In this document: positions 25,694 through 35,143 of the stretch, piece by piece
Layout: each line of letters starts with the position of its first letter
Position numbering within the stretch: the stretch's first letter is position 1
Notes under the pieces: generated by a model
Database searches by the model: none
The model's input: the letters and a program-made list of their open reading frames with translations, nothing else
Told to the model about the DNA's origin: nothing
NCBI GenBank assembly: GCA_910588035.1
Contig: CAJUPY010000018.1
Coordinates: 1-56,221 of the forward strand
DNA from: an uncultured Muribaculaceae bacterium
Lineage (GTDB): Bacteria; Bacteroidota; Bacteroidia; Bacteroidales; Muribaculaceae
DNA length: 56,221 nt
Reading direction: 5' to 3'
Made by a program: the position numbers and the translations under genes

Positions 25694-27826
25694 GTGGACA
25701 TTATTGCAACCATCCGCCAGAAGCTATCGATTCAGCAAAGACGGGTCGAAGCAGTTGTGTCGCTGCTCGATTCGGGGGCGACAATTCCATTTATCAGCCG
25801 TTACAGAAAAGAAGCTACCGGATCTCTTGACGAAGTCTCGATTCAGGATATCGAACAGTCGCTCGGCCGGCTGCGTGAGCTCGAGAAACGAAAGGAAACG
25901 GTAGTGGAAGCTATTGAAAACGCGGGAGCGATGACCGGTGAGCTGAGACAACGCATTGACCAGTGTAGTGACAGCGTGACACTCGAAGACATCTATCTGC
26001 CGTTCAAGCCCCGTCGGCGCACCCGTGCAGCCATAGCTCGCGAGAAAGGACTCGAACCACTTGCCAAAATCATAATGAGCCGCGACTCGGGCGACATCGA
26101 CCGTAAAGCAAGACGTTTTGTCAATGACACAGTCTCTTCAGCAGCTGAAGCTATAGAGGGGGCAGGCGACATAATTGCCGAGTGGGTCAATGAAAATGAA
26201 CGTTCACGCAACTTTGTCAGAAACCGTTTCGCCCGTGAGGCTATCATCAGCTCAAAAGTTATCAAAGGCAAAGAGGAAGCGGGTGGCAACTATTCTCAAT
26301 ATTTTGATTTCAGCGAGCCGCTGAAACGCTGTTCCTCCCACCGTTATCTTGCAATGAGGCGCGGTGAGAATGAAGGCATTCTGCGCGTTTCAATCTCGAT
26401 CGACGATTCAGAGACAATCGACAGGCTCGACAGTCAATGGACACGGCAGGCCGCAGACAAAACCACATCTGAGATCATCAGTAAAGCTGTCGCTGACGGC
26501 TACAGGCGGTTGCTAAGACCGTCAGTAGAAAACGAAACCGCGGTTTCAGCAAAAACCAACGCCGACAGCGTCGCGATCAAAGCGTTCGCCGACAACGTCA
26601 GACAGCTTCTCATGGCTCCGCCGTTGGGCAACAAACGGGTTCTTGCGATCGACCCGGGATTCAGAACGGGTTGCAAGATTGTCTGCCTTGACGAACAAGG
26701 TTTGCTGATGCACAATGATGTGATATATCCTACCCCGCCACGCAACGAGACCCGCGAGGCCGCACGTAAAATAGCACGTCTCGTCGAGTCATATAAAATC
26801 GATGCGATATCAATCGGCAACGGAACGGCAAGCCGCGAGACCGAACGCTTTATCAAGGGTGTCACCTTTCCAAGAAGTGTCGACGTGTTTGTCGTCAATG
26901 AGAATGGTGCGAGCGTCTACTCTGCGTCAAAAATCGCGAGAGAGGAGTTTCCTGATAAGGATGTCACGGTCAGAGGTGCCGTTTCTATCGGACGCCGTCT
27001 GATAGATCCGCTTGCCGAACTTGTTAAAATCGACCCAAAATCGATCGGAGTCGGACAATATCAACACGATGTCGACCAGACACGCCTGAAAGAAGCACTC
27101 GATTTCACAGTCATGAACTGTGTCAACAGTGTCGGAGTTAATGTCAACACCGCATCGCCCCAGCTGTTGGCCTATGTGTCGGGAATCGGTCCGGCTCTGG
27201 CCGCCAACATAGTGGCATACCGCACCGAGCACGGAGACTTCACTTCACGGCAGCAGCTTAAAAAAGTCGCCAGACTCGGTGACAAGGCTTTTGAACAATG
27301 TGCCGGATTCCTGAGAATTCCAGGTGCTGAAAATCCGCTTGACAACAGCGCGGTTCACCCTGAGAGTTATCATGTCGTCGAACAGATGGCCCGTGACCTC
27401 AAAATGAAAGTGTCGGAACTGATCAGCAACCATGATGCCATTTCGCGCATTGACTTGACCAAATATGTAAACGAGACAATCGGCTTGCCGACTTTAAATG
27501 ACATTGTAGCCGAGCTTGAGAAACCCGGACGTGATCCGCGCAAGAAGATTGCCGTCTTTGAGTTTGACCCGTCGGTAAAAGAGATATCAGACTTGAAACC
27601 GGACATGGAACTTGCAGGCATCGTCAATAACATCACCGATTTCGGTGCATTTGTTGACATCGGTGTTCACCAGAGCGGTCTCGTTCACATTTCACAAATG
27701 AGTGAAAAGCGAATCAGCTCACCACACGACGTGGTAAGCCTTAACCAACCGGTCAAAGTCAGAGTTCTGGAAGTTGATCTCGACCGCAAACGAATAGCGT
27801 TGACAATGAAAGGAGTTCAACAGTGA
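25694..27826 (+). CDS. tex: Tex-family RNA-binding transcription accessory protein
   Basis: Tex-like proteins bind nucleic acid and associate with transcription. The 710-residue layout is complete: a helical N-terminal region (IPFISRYRKEATG near residue 32), a YqgF/RNase H-like domain (VLAIDPGFRTGCKIV), a helix-hairpin-helix pair (VSGIGPALAANIVAYR) and a C-terminal S1 domain (NNITDFGAFVDIGVHQSGLVH). The start is GTG at 25694. Its stop overlaps the next gene's GTG start by 4 bases. Confidence 0.95.
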   Translation: MDIIATIRQKLSIQQRRVEAVVSLLDSGATIPFISRYRKEATGSLDEVSIQDIEQSLGRLRELEKRKETVVEAIENAGAMTGELRQRIDQCSDSVTLEDIYLPFKPRRRTRAAIAREKGLEPLAKIIMSRDSGDIDRKARRFVNDTVSSAAEAIEGAGDIIAEWVNENERSRNFVRNRFAREAIISSKVIKGKEEAGGNYSQYFDFSEPLKRCSSHRYLAMRRGENEGILRVSISIDDSETIDRLDSQWTRQAADKTTSEIISKAVADGYRRLLRPSVENETAVSAKTNADSVAIKAFADNVRQLLMAPPLGNKRVLAIDPGFRTGCKIVCLDEQGLLMHNDVIYPTPPRNETREAARKIARLVESYKIDAISIGNGTASRETERFIKGVTFPRSVDVFVVNENGASVYSASKIAREEFPDKDVTVRGAVSIGRRLIDPLAELVKIDPKSIGVGQYQHDVDQTRLKEALDFTVMNCVNSVGVNVNTASPQLLAYVSGIGPALAANIVAYRTEHGDFTSRQQLKKVARLGDKAFEQCAGFLRIPGAENPLDNSAVHPESYHVVEQMARDLKMKVSELISNHDAISRIDLTKYVNETIGLPTLNDIVAELEKPGRDPRKKIAVFEFDPSVKEISDLKPDMELAGIVNNITDFGAFVDIGVHQSGLVHISQMSEKRISSPHDVVSLNQPVKVRVLEVDLDRKRIALTMKGVQQ

Positions 27827-28215
27827 GAAAACGGGTTGTGATCGGATTAGGCAGCAATGCCCCTGACCGCCATGAAGCGGTGACGGATGCGGTCAAATGG
27901 TTGCGCACCAAACTGACTGATGTTTATGCCTGCGCTCCATACCCGACAGAATATGAAGGTGAGACCGACGATGATAGAACATATCTAAACGCGGTGGCAT
28001 CAGGTTTCACCGACTTGCCGTCTGATATTTTGACCTGCATGCTGAAGGAATATGAGACAGCCCACGGACGAGTACGCCGATCTGGCATAAATAATCTCGT
28101 GACCATAGACCTTGACCTCGTAATCTATGATGACACGATTGTCAAACCGGGCGAATTGTCAAAGCGATATTTCTTAAAGGGATTTGATCTGATCAAATCA
28201 CACCGATCGAATTAA
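27823..28215 (+). CDS. Divergent HPPK (FolK)-like protein
   Basis: HPPK makes 6-hydroxymethyl-dihydropterin pyrophosphate, the substrate for FolP. This 130-residue protein has the family start (RVVIGLGSNAPDR), YLNAV (54-58), ETAHGRVRR and the metal-binding DLD (96-98, TIDLDLVIYD). It departs from canonical HPPK: the GPRT before DLD is NLVT, losing the conserved arginine, and the C-terminal PHPR block is missing, so it is about 30 residues short. It may be a fast-evolving FolK or a repurposed paralogue. It starts with GTG inside the tex stop and its end overlaps the convergent NSS gene by 23 bases. Confidence 0.75.
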   Translation: MRKRVVIGLGSNAPDRHEAVTDAVKWLRTKLTDVYACAPYPTEYEGETDDDRTYLNAVASGFTDLPSDILTCMLKEYETAHGRVRRSGINNLVTIDLDLVIYDDTIVKPGELSKRYFLKGFDLIKSHRSN

Positions 28216-29554
28216 GAAAGACAAGCAATATCGCGACAGGACAGACATAGCGAAGACAAAAAACAAGCAACGGAAGCGGTTTGAATCTAACAGTTCCAAA
28301 ATTGGTCATCTGGGTTTTCAGATAGCGGCGTTCAAGAAACCAACCGACAAAAATAGAGAAGACAAATCCTCCTACCGGCAGAAAAATGTTGGATGTCGCA
28401 TAGTCAAACAATCCGAAAACCGTCTTACCCATTATGGTCACATCACTCATGCAGCCGAAACTGAGTGTGCACAATATACCGAAAAACATGACGATCGAAG
28501 TGCTGACAAATGTAGCTTTTCTGCGGCTCATCTGACATTCCTCGACAAAAAACGAGATATTGGTCTCACTCATCGATATCGTAGAAGTCAACGATGCAAG
28601 AAACAACAGGAAAAAGAAAAATGCCGACCACAGCACTCCACCCGGCAACTGATGAAAAATTGCCGGCAAGACCTCAAAAACGAGCGTCGGACCTGCCTCC
28701 GGCGACATACCGAACGAAAATACGGCCGGAAAAATTATTATTCCGGCAAGAATGGCCACTGCCGTGTCGAGTGTAGCCGTCATCATAGCCGATCGACCGA
28801 TGCGTGTTCGGTCATTAAAATAAGAACCGTAGGTCAGCATGCAGCCAAGGCCGAGACTGAGAGTGAAAAATGCCTGACCGAGCGCACCGAGAATCACCCC
28901 TGAATCAATCTTGGAGAAATCGGGTTTGAACAGAAACTGCAGTCCCTCGGCCGCTTTTGGCATCATCAGCGAATTGACACAGAAGACCAACAGCATCAGA
29001 AACAACAGCGGTGTCAGAATATTTGAGGCCTTTTCTATGCCTTTGGTCACTCCACGCACAACAATCAACAGGTTACATAAAAGAAAAATCACCGTCCACA
29101 TCACCGGACGCCAGTTGCCTGAACTGAACGAATCGAAATGGGCATGGTATTCGCTTTCAGAAGCGAAATCAAGCGCACCGGCTGCCGATTGGAAACAATA
29201 TTCCATTGTCCAGCCTGCAATGACTGAATAGAAACTCAAGATCATCAATGATGACAGTATGCCGAGATAACCCACCAGATGCCATTTACCGGCCGGAGCG
29301 AGTTTACGCAACGCGCCGAAAACATTGCTGCGCGTCGAACGTCCGAGAATAAATTCCGAACACAACACCGGCACTCCGATCAAAAAGATAAAGACTACAT
29401 AGAACAACATGAACGCCCCTCCGCCGTGTGTGCCGGCTTCATAAGGGAATCTCCAGATATTACCCAAACCTACCGCAGAACCCACAGTCGTCGCAATCGC
29501 GCCAAGACGTGTGGTGAACACAGCACGATTTGTTTGATTTTCAGTCTTTGTCAT
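28193..29554 (-). CDS. Sodium-dependent NSS-family (SNF) transporter 2
   Basis: A 453-residue paralogue of the transporter at 7277-8656, with the same TM1 signature (GSAVGLGNIWRFP) and the equivalent ALGQAFFTLSLGLGCMLTYGSYF segment. About 11-12 hydrophobic segments are visible. It probably takes up an amino acid or related compound with sodium; substrate unknown. The start (MTKTENQTNRAVFTTRLG) is supported by a promoter 22 bases upstream of it. Its 3' end overlaps the folK-like gene by 23 bases in convergent orientation. Confidence 0.92.
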   Translation of the reverse strand: MTKTENQTNRAVFTTRLGAIATTVGSAVGLGNIWRFPYEAGTHGGGAFMLFYVVFIFLIGVPVLCSEFILGRSTRSNVFGALRKLAPAGKWHLVGYLGILSSLMILSFYSVIAGWTMEYCFQSAAGALDFASESEYHAHFDSFSSGNWRPVMWTVIFLLCNLLIVVRGVTKGIEKASNILTPLLFLMLLVFCVNSLMMPKAAEGLQFLFKPDFSKIDSGVILGALGQAFFTLSLGLGCMLTYGSYFNDRTRIGRSAMMTATLDTAVAILAGIIIFPAVFSFGMSPEAGPTLVFEVLPAIFHQLPGGVLWSAFFFFLLFLASLTSTISMSETNISFFVEECQMSRRKATFVSTSIVMFFGILCTLSFGCMSDVTIMGKTVFGLFDYATSNIFLPVGGFVFSIFVGWFLERRYLKTQMTNFGTVRFKPLPLLVFCLRYVCPVAILLVFLNSIGVI

Positions 29555-29576
29555 CTTATTTGCAAAAAAATTGACG

Positions 29577-29607
29577 CAAATTTAGTTATTTTCGTTTCGA
29601 TATACAA
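29577..29607 (-). promoter_or_regulatory. Promoter of NSS transporter 2, TTG-N20-TAAATTTG
   Basis: On the minus strand TTG (29605-29607), 20 bases, TAAATTTG (29577-29584), 22 bases before the ATG. A clean match to the Bacteroidetes consensus. Confidence 0.7.
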
Positions 29608-29633
29608 GTATTGAACCATTTTTCAAAGGTCTG

Positions 29634-30824
29634 TCACTTCAGATCTTCGGTCGCGACTATCATTATTCTGGACCCATCGGCAAGAGTAGTTGCAAAAAGG
29701 CGTAAAGATCCTCCCTGACTGACATGCAACTTCTTATAAAGCTGATCGACAGACATAGGGAAATTGCGCGACGTCACGTTGATTCTCGGATAACGGGCTG
29801 CAAATCGTTTGATATTTGATGAAGAGAAATCGAGAGTCTCGATGATGCGCAGAAACCTTCCAGGCAAAATGTCGACCGGCTGCTCCGCCACATAAAGGTT
29901 GGTGTTGTCAGCCAGTTTAGCAAAACCAGGGTGACGCGCAGTGATAAGCTTGAATGGAGCCGCCTTCATCATTGCAGGTGACGGTTCGTATAGTACCATT
30001 CCAGCCTCCGGCACACCTGTTCTGACTACTGCCTCACGCTCTGCCGAAAGAGTGAACGAGAACTTCATGTCACCCGAAACAGCCACTATCTCAGGCTCGC
30101 CCTCGCTTCCCCGTTCCATCACAGCAAAAAGTTCCTTGCACTCATGACCGTCATCGACCACATAGAGCCGTGAGACCGAATCCAGGTCGCGGATTGTCTG
30201 AGTCACATCAAGCATCGGCGACAACTTGGCCATTACTTTCGGCGCATGAGAAAGCAGTTCGGGCAATATCTCAGTCAGATCCGGAGTACAATCGTGGAGA
30301 TTATATACTCGCTGTCCTTCGCTCCCCCTACGTGCCGGATCTATGAAAATCAGATCATAGTGTCTATCAGTCTCCAGCAGATAGCTGACACTGTCACCCG
30401 CCACAACTGTAACGTTGTCACAATCAGCAAAGTTATATTTCAGGCAATCGGCATAAACCTGATTCATTTCACAAATGGTCACATCAACGCCGCTGACACG
30501 CGAAATTGCACGGGCATCGATTCCAAGCCCGGCTGTCATGTCAAGCACTCTTGAGCCTGGAGTCACCAATGAGGCGTGGAACATGGCAATATCGGCCGCA
30601 GTCGCCTGCTCGACCGACAACGGAGACACGAACAGACGCGGAGTCAGGTCAGTGCCGTCTGACGCAATGAACTTGCCACCTGCCTTGTCGAGACATTGCA
30701 GATGAGTTATCGCGCCTGACACTGAGTCTCCGGCGTCGCGATATTTTAGCCGGAGCTTCAGGTGGTCTTCACCCGCGTGCTCCCTGACAAAAGAAAATAA
30801 TTTATCGTAGTCAAAAATATCCAT
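29634..30824 (-). CDS. SAM-dependent methyltransferase, THUMP-like family
   Basis: The Rossmann methyltransferase core shows VLDMTAGLGIDARAIS (motif I), VTICEMNQVYA (motif II) and LIFIDPARRG (motif IV-like), followed by a C-terminal region (about 300-396) typical of THUMP-like-domain proteins in Bacteroidetes. A nucleic-acid or tRNA substrate is plausible but not established. It has 396 residues. Its start is 3 bases past the poly-T of the pgk terminator, so expression may come from read-through or a promoter inside pgk. Confidence 0.8.
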   Translation of the reverse strand: MDIFDYDKLFSFVREHAGEDHLKLRLKYRDAGDSVSGAITHLQCLDKAGGKFIASDGTDLTPRLFVSPLSVEQATAADIAMFHASLVTPGSRVLDMTAGLGIDARAISRVSGVDVTICEMNQVYADCLKYNFADCDNVTVVAGDSVSYLLETDRHYDLIFIDPARRGSEGQRVYNLHDCTPDLTEILPELLSHAPKVMAKLSPMLDVTQTIRDLDSVSRLYVVDDGHECKELFAVMERGSEGEPEIVAVSGDMKFSFTLSAEREAVVRTGVPEAGMVLYEPSPAMMKAAPFKLITARHPGFAKLADNTNLYVAEQPVDILPGRFLRIIETLDFSSSNIKRFAARYPRINVTSRNFPMSVDQLYKKLHVSQGGSLRLFATTLADGSRIMIVATEDLK

Positions 30825-30826
30825 CG

Positions 30827-30860
30827 AAAAAACAGGGCGGATTCTGTCAGGAACCCGCCC
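30827..30860 (-). terminator. pgk terminator
   Basis: GGGCGG (30835-30840) and CCGCCC (30855-30860) form a GC-rich stem; on the minus strand it is followed by TGTTTTTT. It lies 24 bases past the pgk stop and 3 bases ahead of the methyltransferase start. Confidence 0.8.
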
Positions 30861-30883
30861 ATTATCGGTTGTTTCTATTTCAA

Positions 30884-32137
30884 TTATTTGTCACCTTTGA
30901 CAGCAGCGACTCCGGGAAGAACCTTACCCTCGATTGCTTCAAGAAGCGCACCGCCACCGGTTGAAACGTAAGAAACCTGATCAGCAAGACCAAATTTGTT
31001 CACACAAGCGACAGAGTCACCACCACCGACAAGCGAGAAAGCACCGTTTTCAGTAGCCTTGACGATTGCCTCGGCGATAGCGCGTGAACCGGCTGTGAAG
31101 TTGTCAAACTCAAACACACCGGCAGGGCCGTTCCAGAGAATTGTCTTGGCCGGCTCGATCACAGCGGCGAAAGCCTTGCGTGTGTCGGGACCTGCATCGA
31201 GACCTTCCCAACCTTCGGGAATATCCATCACAGAGCAGATCTGAGTCTTCGCATCGTTGCTGAAAGAGTCAGCAGCGACACAGTCGGTTCCGAGAACGAG
31301 GTTGACACCTTTTGCTTTTGCTTTTGCCATGATGTCGCGCGCGAGATCGAGTTTGTCGTCTTCGCAGATCGACAGACCAACATTTCCGCCCATAGCCTTT
31401 GCAAAAGTATATGTCATTCCACCACAGAGAATCAGATTGTCGACCTTGTCCATGAGATTCTCGATGATGCCGATTTTTGTCGACACTTTTGAACCACCCA
31501 TGATTGCAGTGAACGGACGCTGAATGTTGCTGAGGATATTGTCAACAGCCTTGACCTCTTTTTCCATGAGATAACCGAGCATCTTGTTGTCGGCATCGAA
31601 ATAATCTGCGATGACAGCTGTCGAGGCATGTTTGCGGTGAGCAGTTCCGAATGCGTCATTTACATAAACATCGGCATAGCTTGCAAGAGTTTTTGCGAAA
31701 TCTTTCTGACGTGATTTCATTTCTTTCTTGGCAGCGTCGTAAGCGGGGTCTTCTTTGTCAATGCCTACCGGTTTGCCCTCTTCCTCGGGATAGAAACGGA
31801 GGTTCTCGAGCAGAAGCACCTCACCGGGTTTGAGGTCAGCGGCAGCTTCAGCTGCATTTGCGCAATCAGGAGCAAATTTCACATCGCGTCCGAGAGCCTT
31901 GGCAACAGCATCCTTGATCTGAGAGAGAGAGAATTTAGGATTAACTTTGCCCTTGGGTTTGCCCATGTGAGACATGATGATGAGGCTTCCGCCATCTTTC
32001 AGGATTTTTTCGAGAGTCGGAAGGGCACCACGAATACGGGTGTCGTCTGTGATGTTTCCATTCTCATCGAGGGGCACATTGAAGTCAACTCTGACGATTG
32101 CCTTTTTACCGGCGAAATTGTAGTTGTCGATAGTCAT
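30884..32137 (-). CDS. pgk: Phosphoglycerate kinase
   Basis: Pgk transfers the acyl phosphate of 1,3-bisphosphoglycerate to ADP in glycolysis. The 417-residue monomer has RVDFNVPLDENGNITDDTRI near the start, SHMGKPKGK, the FGTAHRKHAST substrate-binding stretch, IMGGSKVSTKI, a hinge, and the nucleotide-end GGGDSVA. Codon use is regular, as expected for a highly expressed gene. A TAATTTTG -7 box at 32205-32212 (minus) would give about a 65-base leader. Confidence 0.98.
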   Translation of the reverse strand: MTIDNYNFAGKKAIVRVDFNVPLDENGNITDDTRIRGALPTLEKILKDGGSLIIMSHMGKPKGKVNPKFSLSQIKDAVAKALGRDVKFAPDCANAAEAAADLKPGEVLLLENLRFYPEEEGKPVGIDKEDPAYDAAKKEMKSRQKDFAKTLASYADVYVNDAFGTAHRKHASTAVIADYFDADNKMLGYLMEKEVKAVDNILSNIQRPFTAIMGGSKVSTKIGIIENLMDKVDNLILCGGMTYTFAKAMGGNVGLSICEDDKLDLARDIMAKAKAKGVNLVLGTDCVAADSFSNDAKTQICSVMDIPEGWEGLDAGPDTRKAFAAVIEPAKTILWNGPAGVFEFDNFTAGSRAIAEAIVKATENGAFSLVGGGDSVACVNKFGLADQVSYVSTGGGALLEAIEGKVLPGVAAVKGDK

Positions 32138-32204
32138 CTTTTTGTATTTTAAAAAGTTATATCTGGTTATTTATTGATAATTTCTTATCACTGATTAAGT
32201 GTCG

Positions 32205-32212
32205 CAAAATTA
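32205..32212 (-). promoter_or_regulatory. -7 box (TAATTTTG) of pgk
   Basis: TAATTTTG on the minus strand, 67 bases before the pgk ATG. Immediately upstream is a small inverted repeat CGGAA-AAAA-TTCCG in the spacer, a possible operator. Confidence 0.5.
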
Positions 32213-32260
32213 CGGAATTTTTTCCGAATATATCTAAAGTTGGTCCGTTTTTTTCTGTTT

Positions 32261-32980
32261 TCACCATTTTTTGATGCCGAAAACCTGTTCAATCACACCA
32301 GATTGCGTCATCTCCACAGGAGTCATGTTATGAAGTTCCGGCGGATCGAGCAAGATCACTCGGTCGCAAAACCGCATTGCGATGTCAAGCTCATGGGTTG
32401 ACATGACAATACATTTGCCCGTTGAAGCGGCGAGTTCCCGTAAAGTTCCGGCCAGATCATATCGCGCCGGCATGTCAAGAAACGATGTCGGTTCGTCGAG
32501 CAACATGACCTGCGTGTCTTGCGCAATGGCTCTGGCTATCATAATTCGCTGGCACTCCCCGTCGCTCATGGTGTCTAACGAACGGTCTCCGTAAGATGCC
32601 ATGCCTACCTTATCCAATGCGTTGTCGACAATTTCACGGTCGTCAGGTCTCAGACGTCCGATCCAATCGGTGTAGGGTGCGCGACCGAGCGCGACAATGT
32701 CACGGCATGTCATATCGGCGATTCTCACTCTTGATGTAGTCACCAACGAGACACTGCGTGACAACTCAGAGCGTTTCATCTGCGAGATGTCGGTGCCGTT
32801 GACCAGAATCGCGCCGGTGTATTGCCTGTTCAATCCGGCGATAGCCCTGAGCAATGTCGATTTTCCTGTTCCGTTACGGCCAATCAGTGCCGTCAGGCAA
32901 CCGTTGTCAATCGATGTATTCACACCTTGAAGGAGTTTTCTTACACCGTAACCCGTAGATATGTTTCTAAGTTCAATCAT
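32261..32980 (-). CDS. ABC importer ATPase (FecE/BtuD-type)
   Basis: The 239-residue ATPase has Walker A GRNGTGKST, signature MSDGECQRIMIARA (a variant of LSGGQ), Walker B VMLLDEPTS and the H-loop STHELD. I begin at ATG 32978-32980 (MIELRNIS), immediately after the permease stop; an upstream alternative would sit inside the permease gene. It forms the cytoplasmic engine of the importer with the FecCD permease and the lipoprotein encoded upstream. The substrate is probably an iron chelate or corrinoid. Confidence 0.92.
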   Translation of the reverse strand: MIELRNISTGYGVRKLLQGVNTSIDNGCLTALIGRNGTGKSTLLRAIAGLNRQYTGAILVNGTDISQMKRSELSRSVSLVTTSRVRIADMTCRDIVALGRAPYTDWIGRLRPDDREIVDNALDKVGMASYGDRSLDTMSDGECQRIMIARAIAQDTQVMLLDEPTSFLDMPARYDLAGTLRELAASTGKCIVMSTHELDIAMRFCDRVILLDPPELHNMTPVEMTQSGVIEQVFGIKKW

Positions 32981-32982
32981 GA

Positions 32983-33990
32983 TCAACAGGTGATAGATTT
33001 GTTTTTGAGAACGATCCAAACGACTACCGGAATGCCAAGCAACGAAGTTATCGCGTTGACAGGCAGAAGAAAAGTTTTTGAGGCTATGTCACACACAAGC
33101 ATCACCACGGCTCCGAGCAAAAACGATGCCGGTAACGAAATGCGATGGTCAGAAGTGGCAAACAACGAACGTGCCACATGGGGAACGGCAAGTCCGATAA
33201 AGCCAACAGGTCCGCAAAAAGCAGTCACGCTGCCCGCCAGCAATGTGGTTGAGAGAAACAGCAGTGAGCGGCAACGCCTCACATCAAGCCCCATCGTGAC
33301 AGCATACTCTTCTCCCAACAACAACAGATTGAGCGATTTCACTGACATCAATGCAAGAAAAAGTCCGATGAAAACAGACGAGAACATGATTGCAAATTCG
33401 ACAGGAGTCACACCTCCGAGCGAGCCCATTGTCCATATCACAAATGCTTTCAACGACTCATCGTTGCTGAGATATTGAAGAATCTGCACGACGGCACCTA
33501 CTCCGGAAGAGAACATCATGCCGAGTATCAAGACAACCATTATGTCTTTGAATCTGTGGCCTGCGGCAGCCACCACGACAAGCACCAGTCCCGACCCTAT
33601 CCATGCAGCCCCGGCCATTCCGACCGAAGAGAACATTCCCGATGCGGTGGCTCCGGTAAGCGGAACACCGAGAATAAACAATGCCACTCCAAGCGAAGCC
33701 CCCGAACTTACGCCGAGCACGTAAGGGCCGGCAAGGGGATTGTGGAAAAGAGTCTGCATCTGCTGTCCACTCACAGAAAGAGCCACTCCAACGACTATCG
33801 CACTCACAGCTTGCAACAGTCTGACATCAACGACAATGCGTCTGACCATTTCGTCACAGTCACCGCCAGTCAGAACCGTCCATATCTGCGTCAGTGAAAT
33901 GTCTGTCGAGCCTGTCATCATGTCAAGTACAAAAAAAATCGGCATGATGATCAACAGCAGAATAAAGCCGATTGTCGTTCTTCTGTTCAT
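32983..33990 (-). CDS. ABC importer permease, FecCD/BtuC family
   Basis: A 335-residue inner-membrane permease with about ten hydrophobic segments and the family's conserved blocks: QMQTLFHNPLAGPYVLGVSSGA near 80-100, the cytoplasmic GEEYAVTMGLD coupling helix and FCGPVGFIGLAVPH. FecCD permeases import siderophores, haem or vitamin B12. The gene starts 4 bases after the lipoprotein stop and is followed directly by the ATPase gene. No TonB receptor or riboswitch is visible nearby to settle the substrate. Confidence 0.93.
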   Translation of the reverse strand: MNRRTTIGFILLLIIMPIFFVLDMMTGSTDISLTQIWTVLTGGDCDEMVRRIVVDVRLLQAVSAIVVGVALSVSGQQMQTLFHNPLAGPYVLGVSSGASLGVALFILGVPLTGATASGMFSSVGMAGAAWIGSGLVLVVVAAAGHRFKDIMVVLILGMMFSSGVGAVVQILQYLSNDESLKAFVIWTMGSLGGVTPVEFAIMFSSVFIGLFLALMSVKSLNLLLLGEEYAVTMGLDVRRCRSLLFLSTTLLAGSVTAFCGPVGFIGLAVPHVARSLFATSDHRISLPASFLLGAVVMLVCDIASKTFLLPVNAITSLLGIPVVVWIVLKNKSITC

Positions 33991-33994
33991 CTCA

Positions 33995-35143
33995 TCAATT
34001 TATATGACGGTAATAAGTCAACACCGTGTCACCTGGCTCAAATATCTCCGGATGAAGAATTTTTGCAAGATCCTCGAGTATCAGGTCGGGATACACCACT
34101 CCAGACTCCCAGAAATCATTTCCGCCGCCTCTGTTTGCCAACCGGTCATTATTAAACAATCTGCGTTCTGCCACAACCTTGCAATCGAGATGTTTTGGAC
34201 ACAGTCGTTTCAGATCATCAAAACCCGAAATCACACCGAGGTTGATCCAGTAGTCGGCCTTGTCAAGCAACCTCATTGCAGTTTCAAAGTCGATAGGCAG
34301 GGAGGTTCCCGACGTGTTCTCTGAGTAAACATATTCGCCTCCGGCATCTTTGATCAGTCTGACCATATAGTTGTCAGATGAAGGCATGAACCATGAATCG
34401 CCATAGGGAGTGTTAAGCATCACTGCCGGTCTTCTACTGATGGGCGAGGTTGCTATTTTCCGTTTTATCGAATCGTAGCGTTCTTCAATATGTTTGAAAA
34501 CAGTGTCTGCAACGTCACGCCGTCCGACAGACTCTGCTACGGCTATCAGCCACTCGGCCTTCGCCACCGGTGACTGCTCAAGATACTCACCGACATAGAG
34601 ATAGGGCATGCCAAGGCGGTCAAGCTGTTTTTCTATCGAAGCCGAACCGTTGACGCCATATATCAGAACGAGATCAGGATCGGCCGCAATAAGAGCCTCA
34701 TAGTTGAAATTGCCGTCATAGCCCACATCATGAAGACTGTCACGACGAGACAAGATATTTTTGTTGGAAAGGAAATCCAAACCAGACACTCCGGTCACTC
34801 TGTCAACTTCACCTATGGCATCGAGCATGGCGACATAGCTCGATGACAGAGCGACAACACGTTGTGCGTCTCCTCTCAGAATTTTACCCTCGAAACCGTC
34901 CGGTTCCCGTTCCCCGTCGCGCAGAACAAGCAACCTTGTGACGACACTGTCAGCCCCCTGCCATGGATTCCTGACCTCAATTACGGTAGACTTGCGTCCA
35001 TCAGAGCCAAGTATTCTGAATCGGTCTGCATGGCGCGGTTGATAGATAACTGTATCAAACTCAGACACATCACCGTTTCCCGACCGGCTGCAAGCACCCG
35101 CCAGAAACGACAACAGAATCAGATAGCCGACAATCTTGTTCAT
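33995..35143 (-). CDS. ABC importer substrate-binding lipoprotein (FepB/BtuF-like)
   Basis: The N-terminus is a lipoprotein signal with lipobox LAGAC (C18). The mature part has the two-lobe periplasmic-binding fold of the iron/B12 class: RVVALSSSYVAMLDAIGEVDRVTGV, then AADPDLVLIYG, and a long helix joining the lobes. It has 382 residues, slightly long for the class because of an N-terminal extension. It overlaps the upstream HAD gene by 4 bases. The ligand is probably an iron complex or corrinoid; sequence cannot decide. Confidence 0.88.
   Translation of the reverse strand: MNKIVGYLILLSFLAGACSRSGNGDVSEFDTVIYQPRHADRFRILGSDGRKSTVIEVRNPWQGADSVVTRLLVLRDGEREPDGFEGKILRGDAQRVVALSSSYVAMLDAIGEVDRVTGVSGLDFLSNKNILSRRDSLHDVGYDGNFNYEALIAADPDLVLIYGVNGSASIEKQLDRLGMPYLYVGEYLEQSPVAKAEWLIAVAESVGRRDVADTVFKHIEERYDSIKRKIATSPISRRPAVMLNTPYGDSWFMPSSDNYMVRLIKDAGGEYVYSENTSGTSLPIDFETAMRLLDKADYWINLGVISGFDDLKRLCPKHLDCKVVAERRLFNNDRLANRGGGNDFWESGVVYPDLILEDLAKILHPEIFEPGDTVLTYYRHIN

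Noticed and set aside
32822..33478. 218-codon plus-strand frame
   Set aside because: Antisense shadow of the ABC ATPase and permease genes; no recognisable domain.
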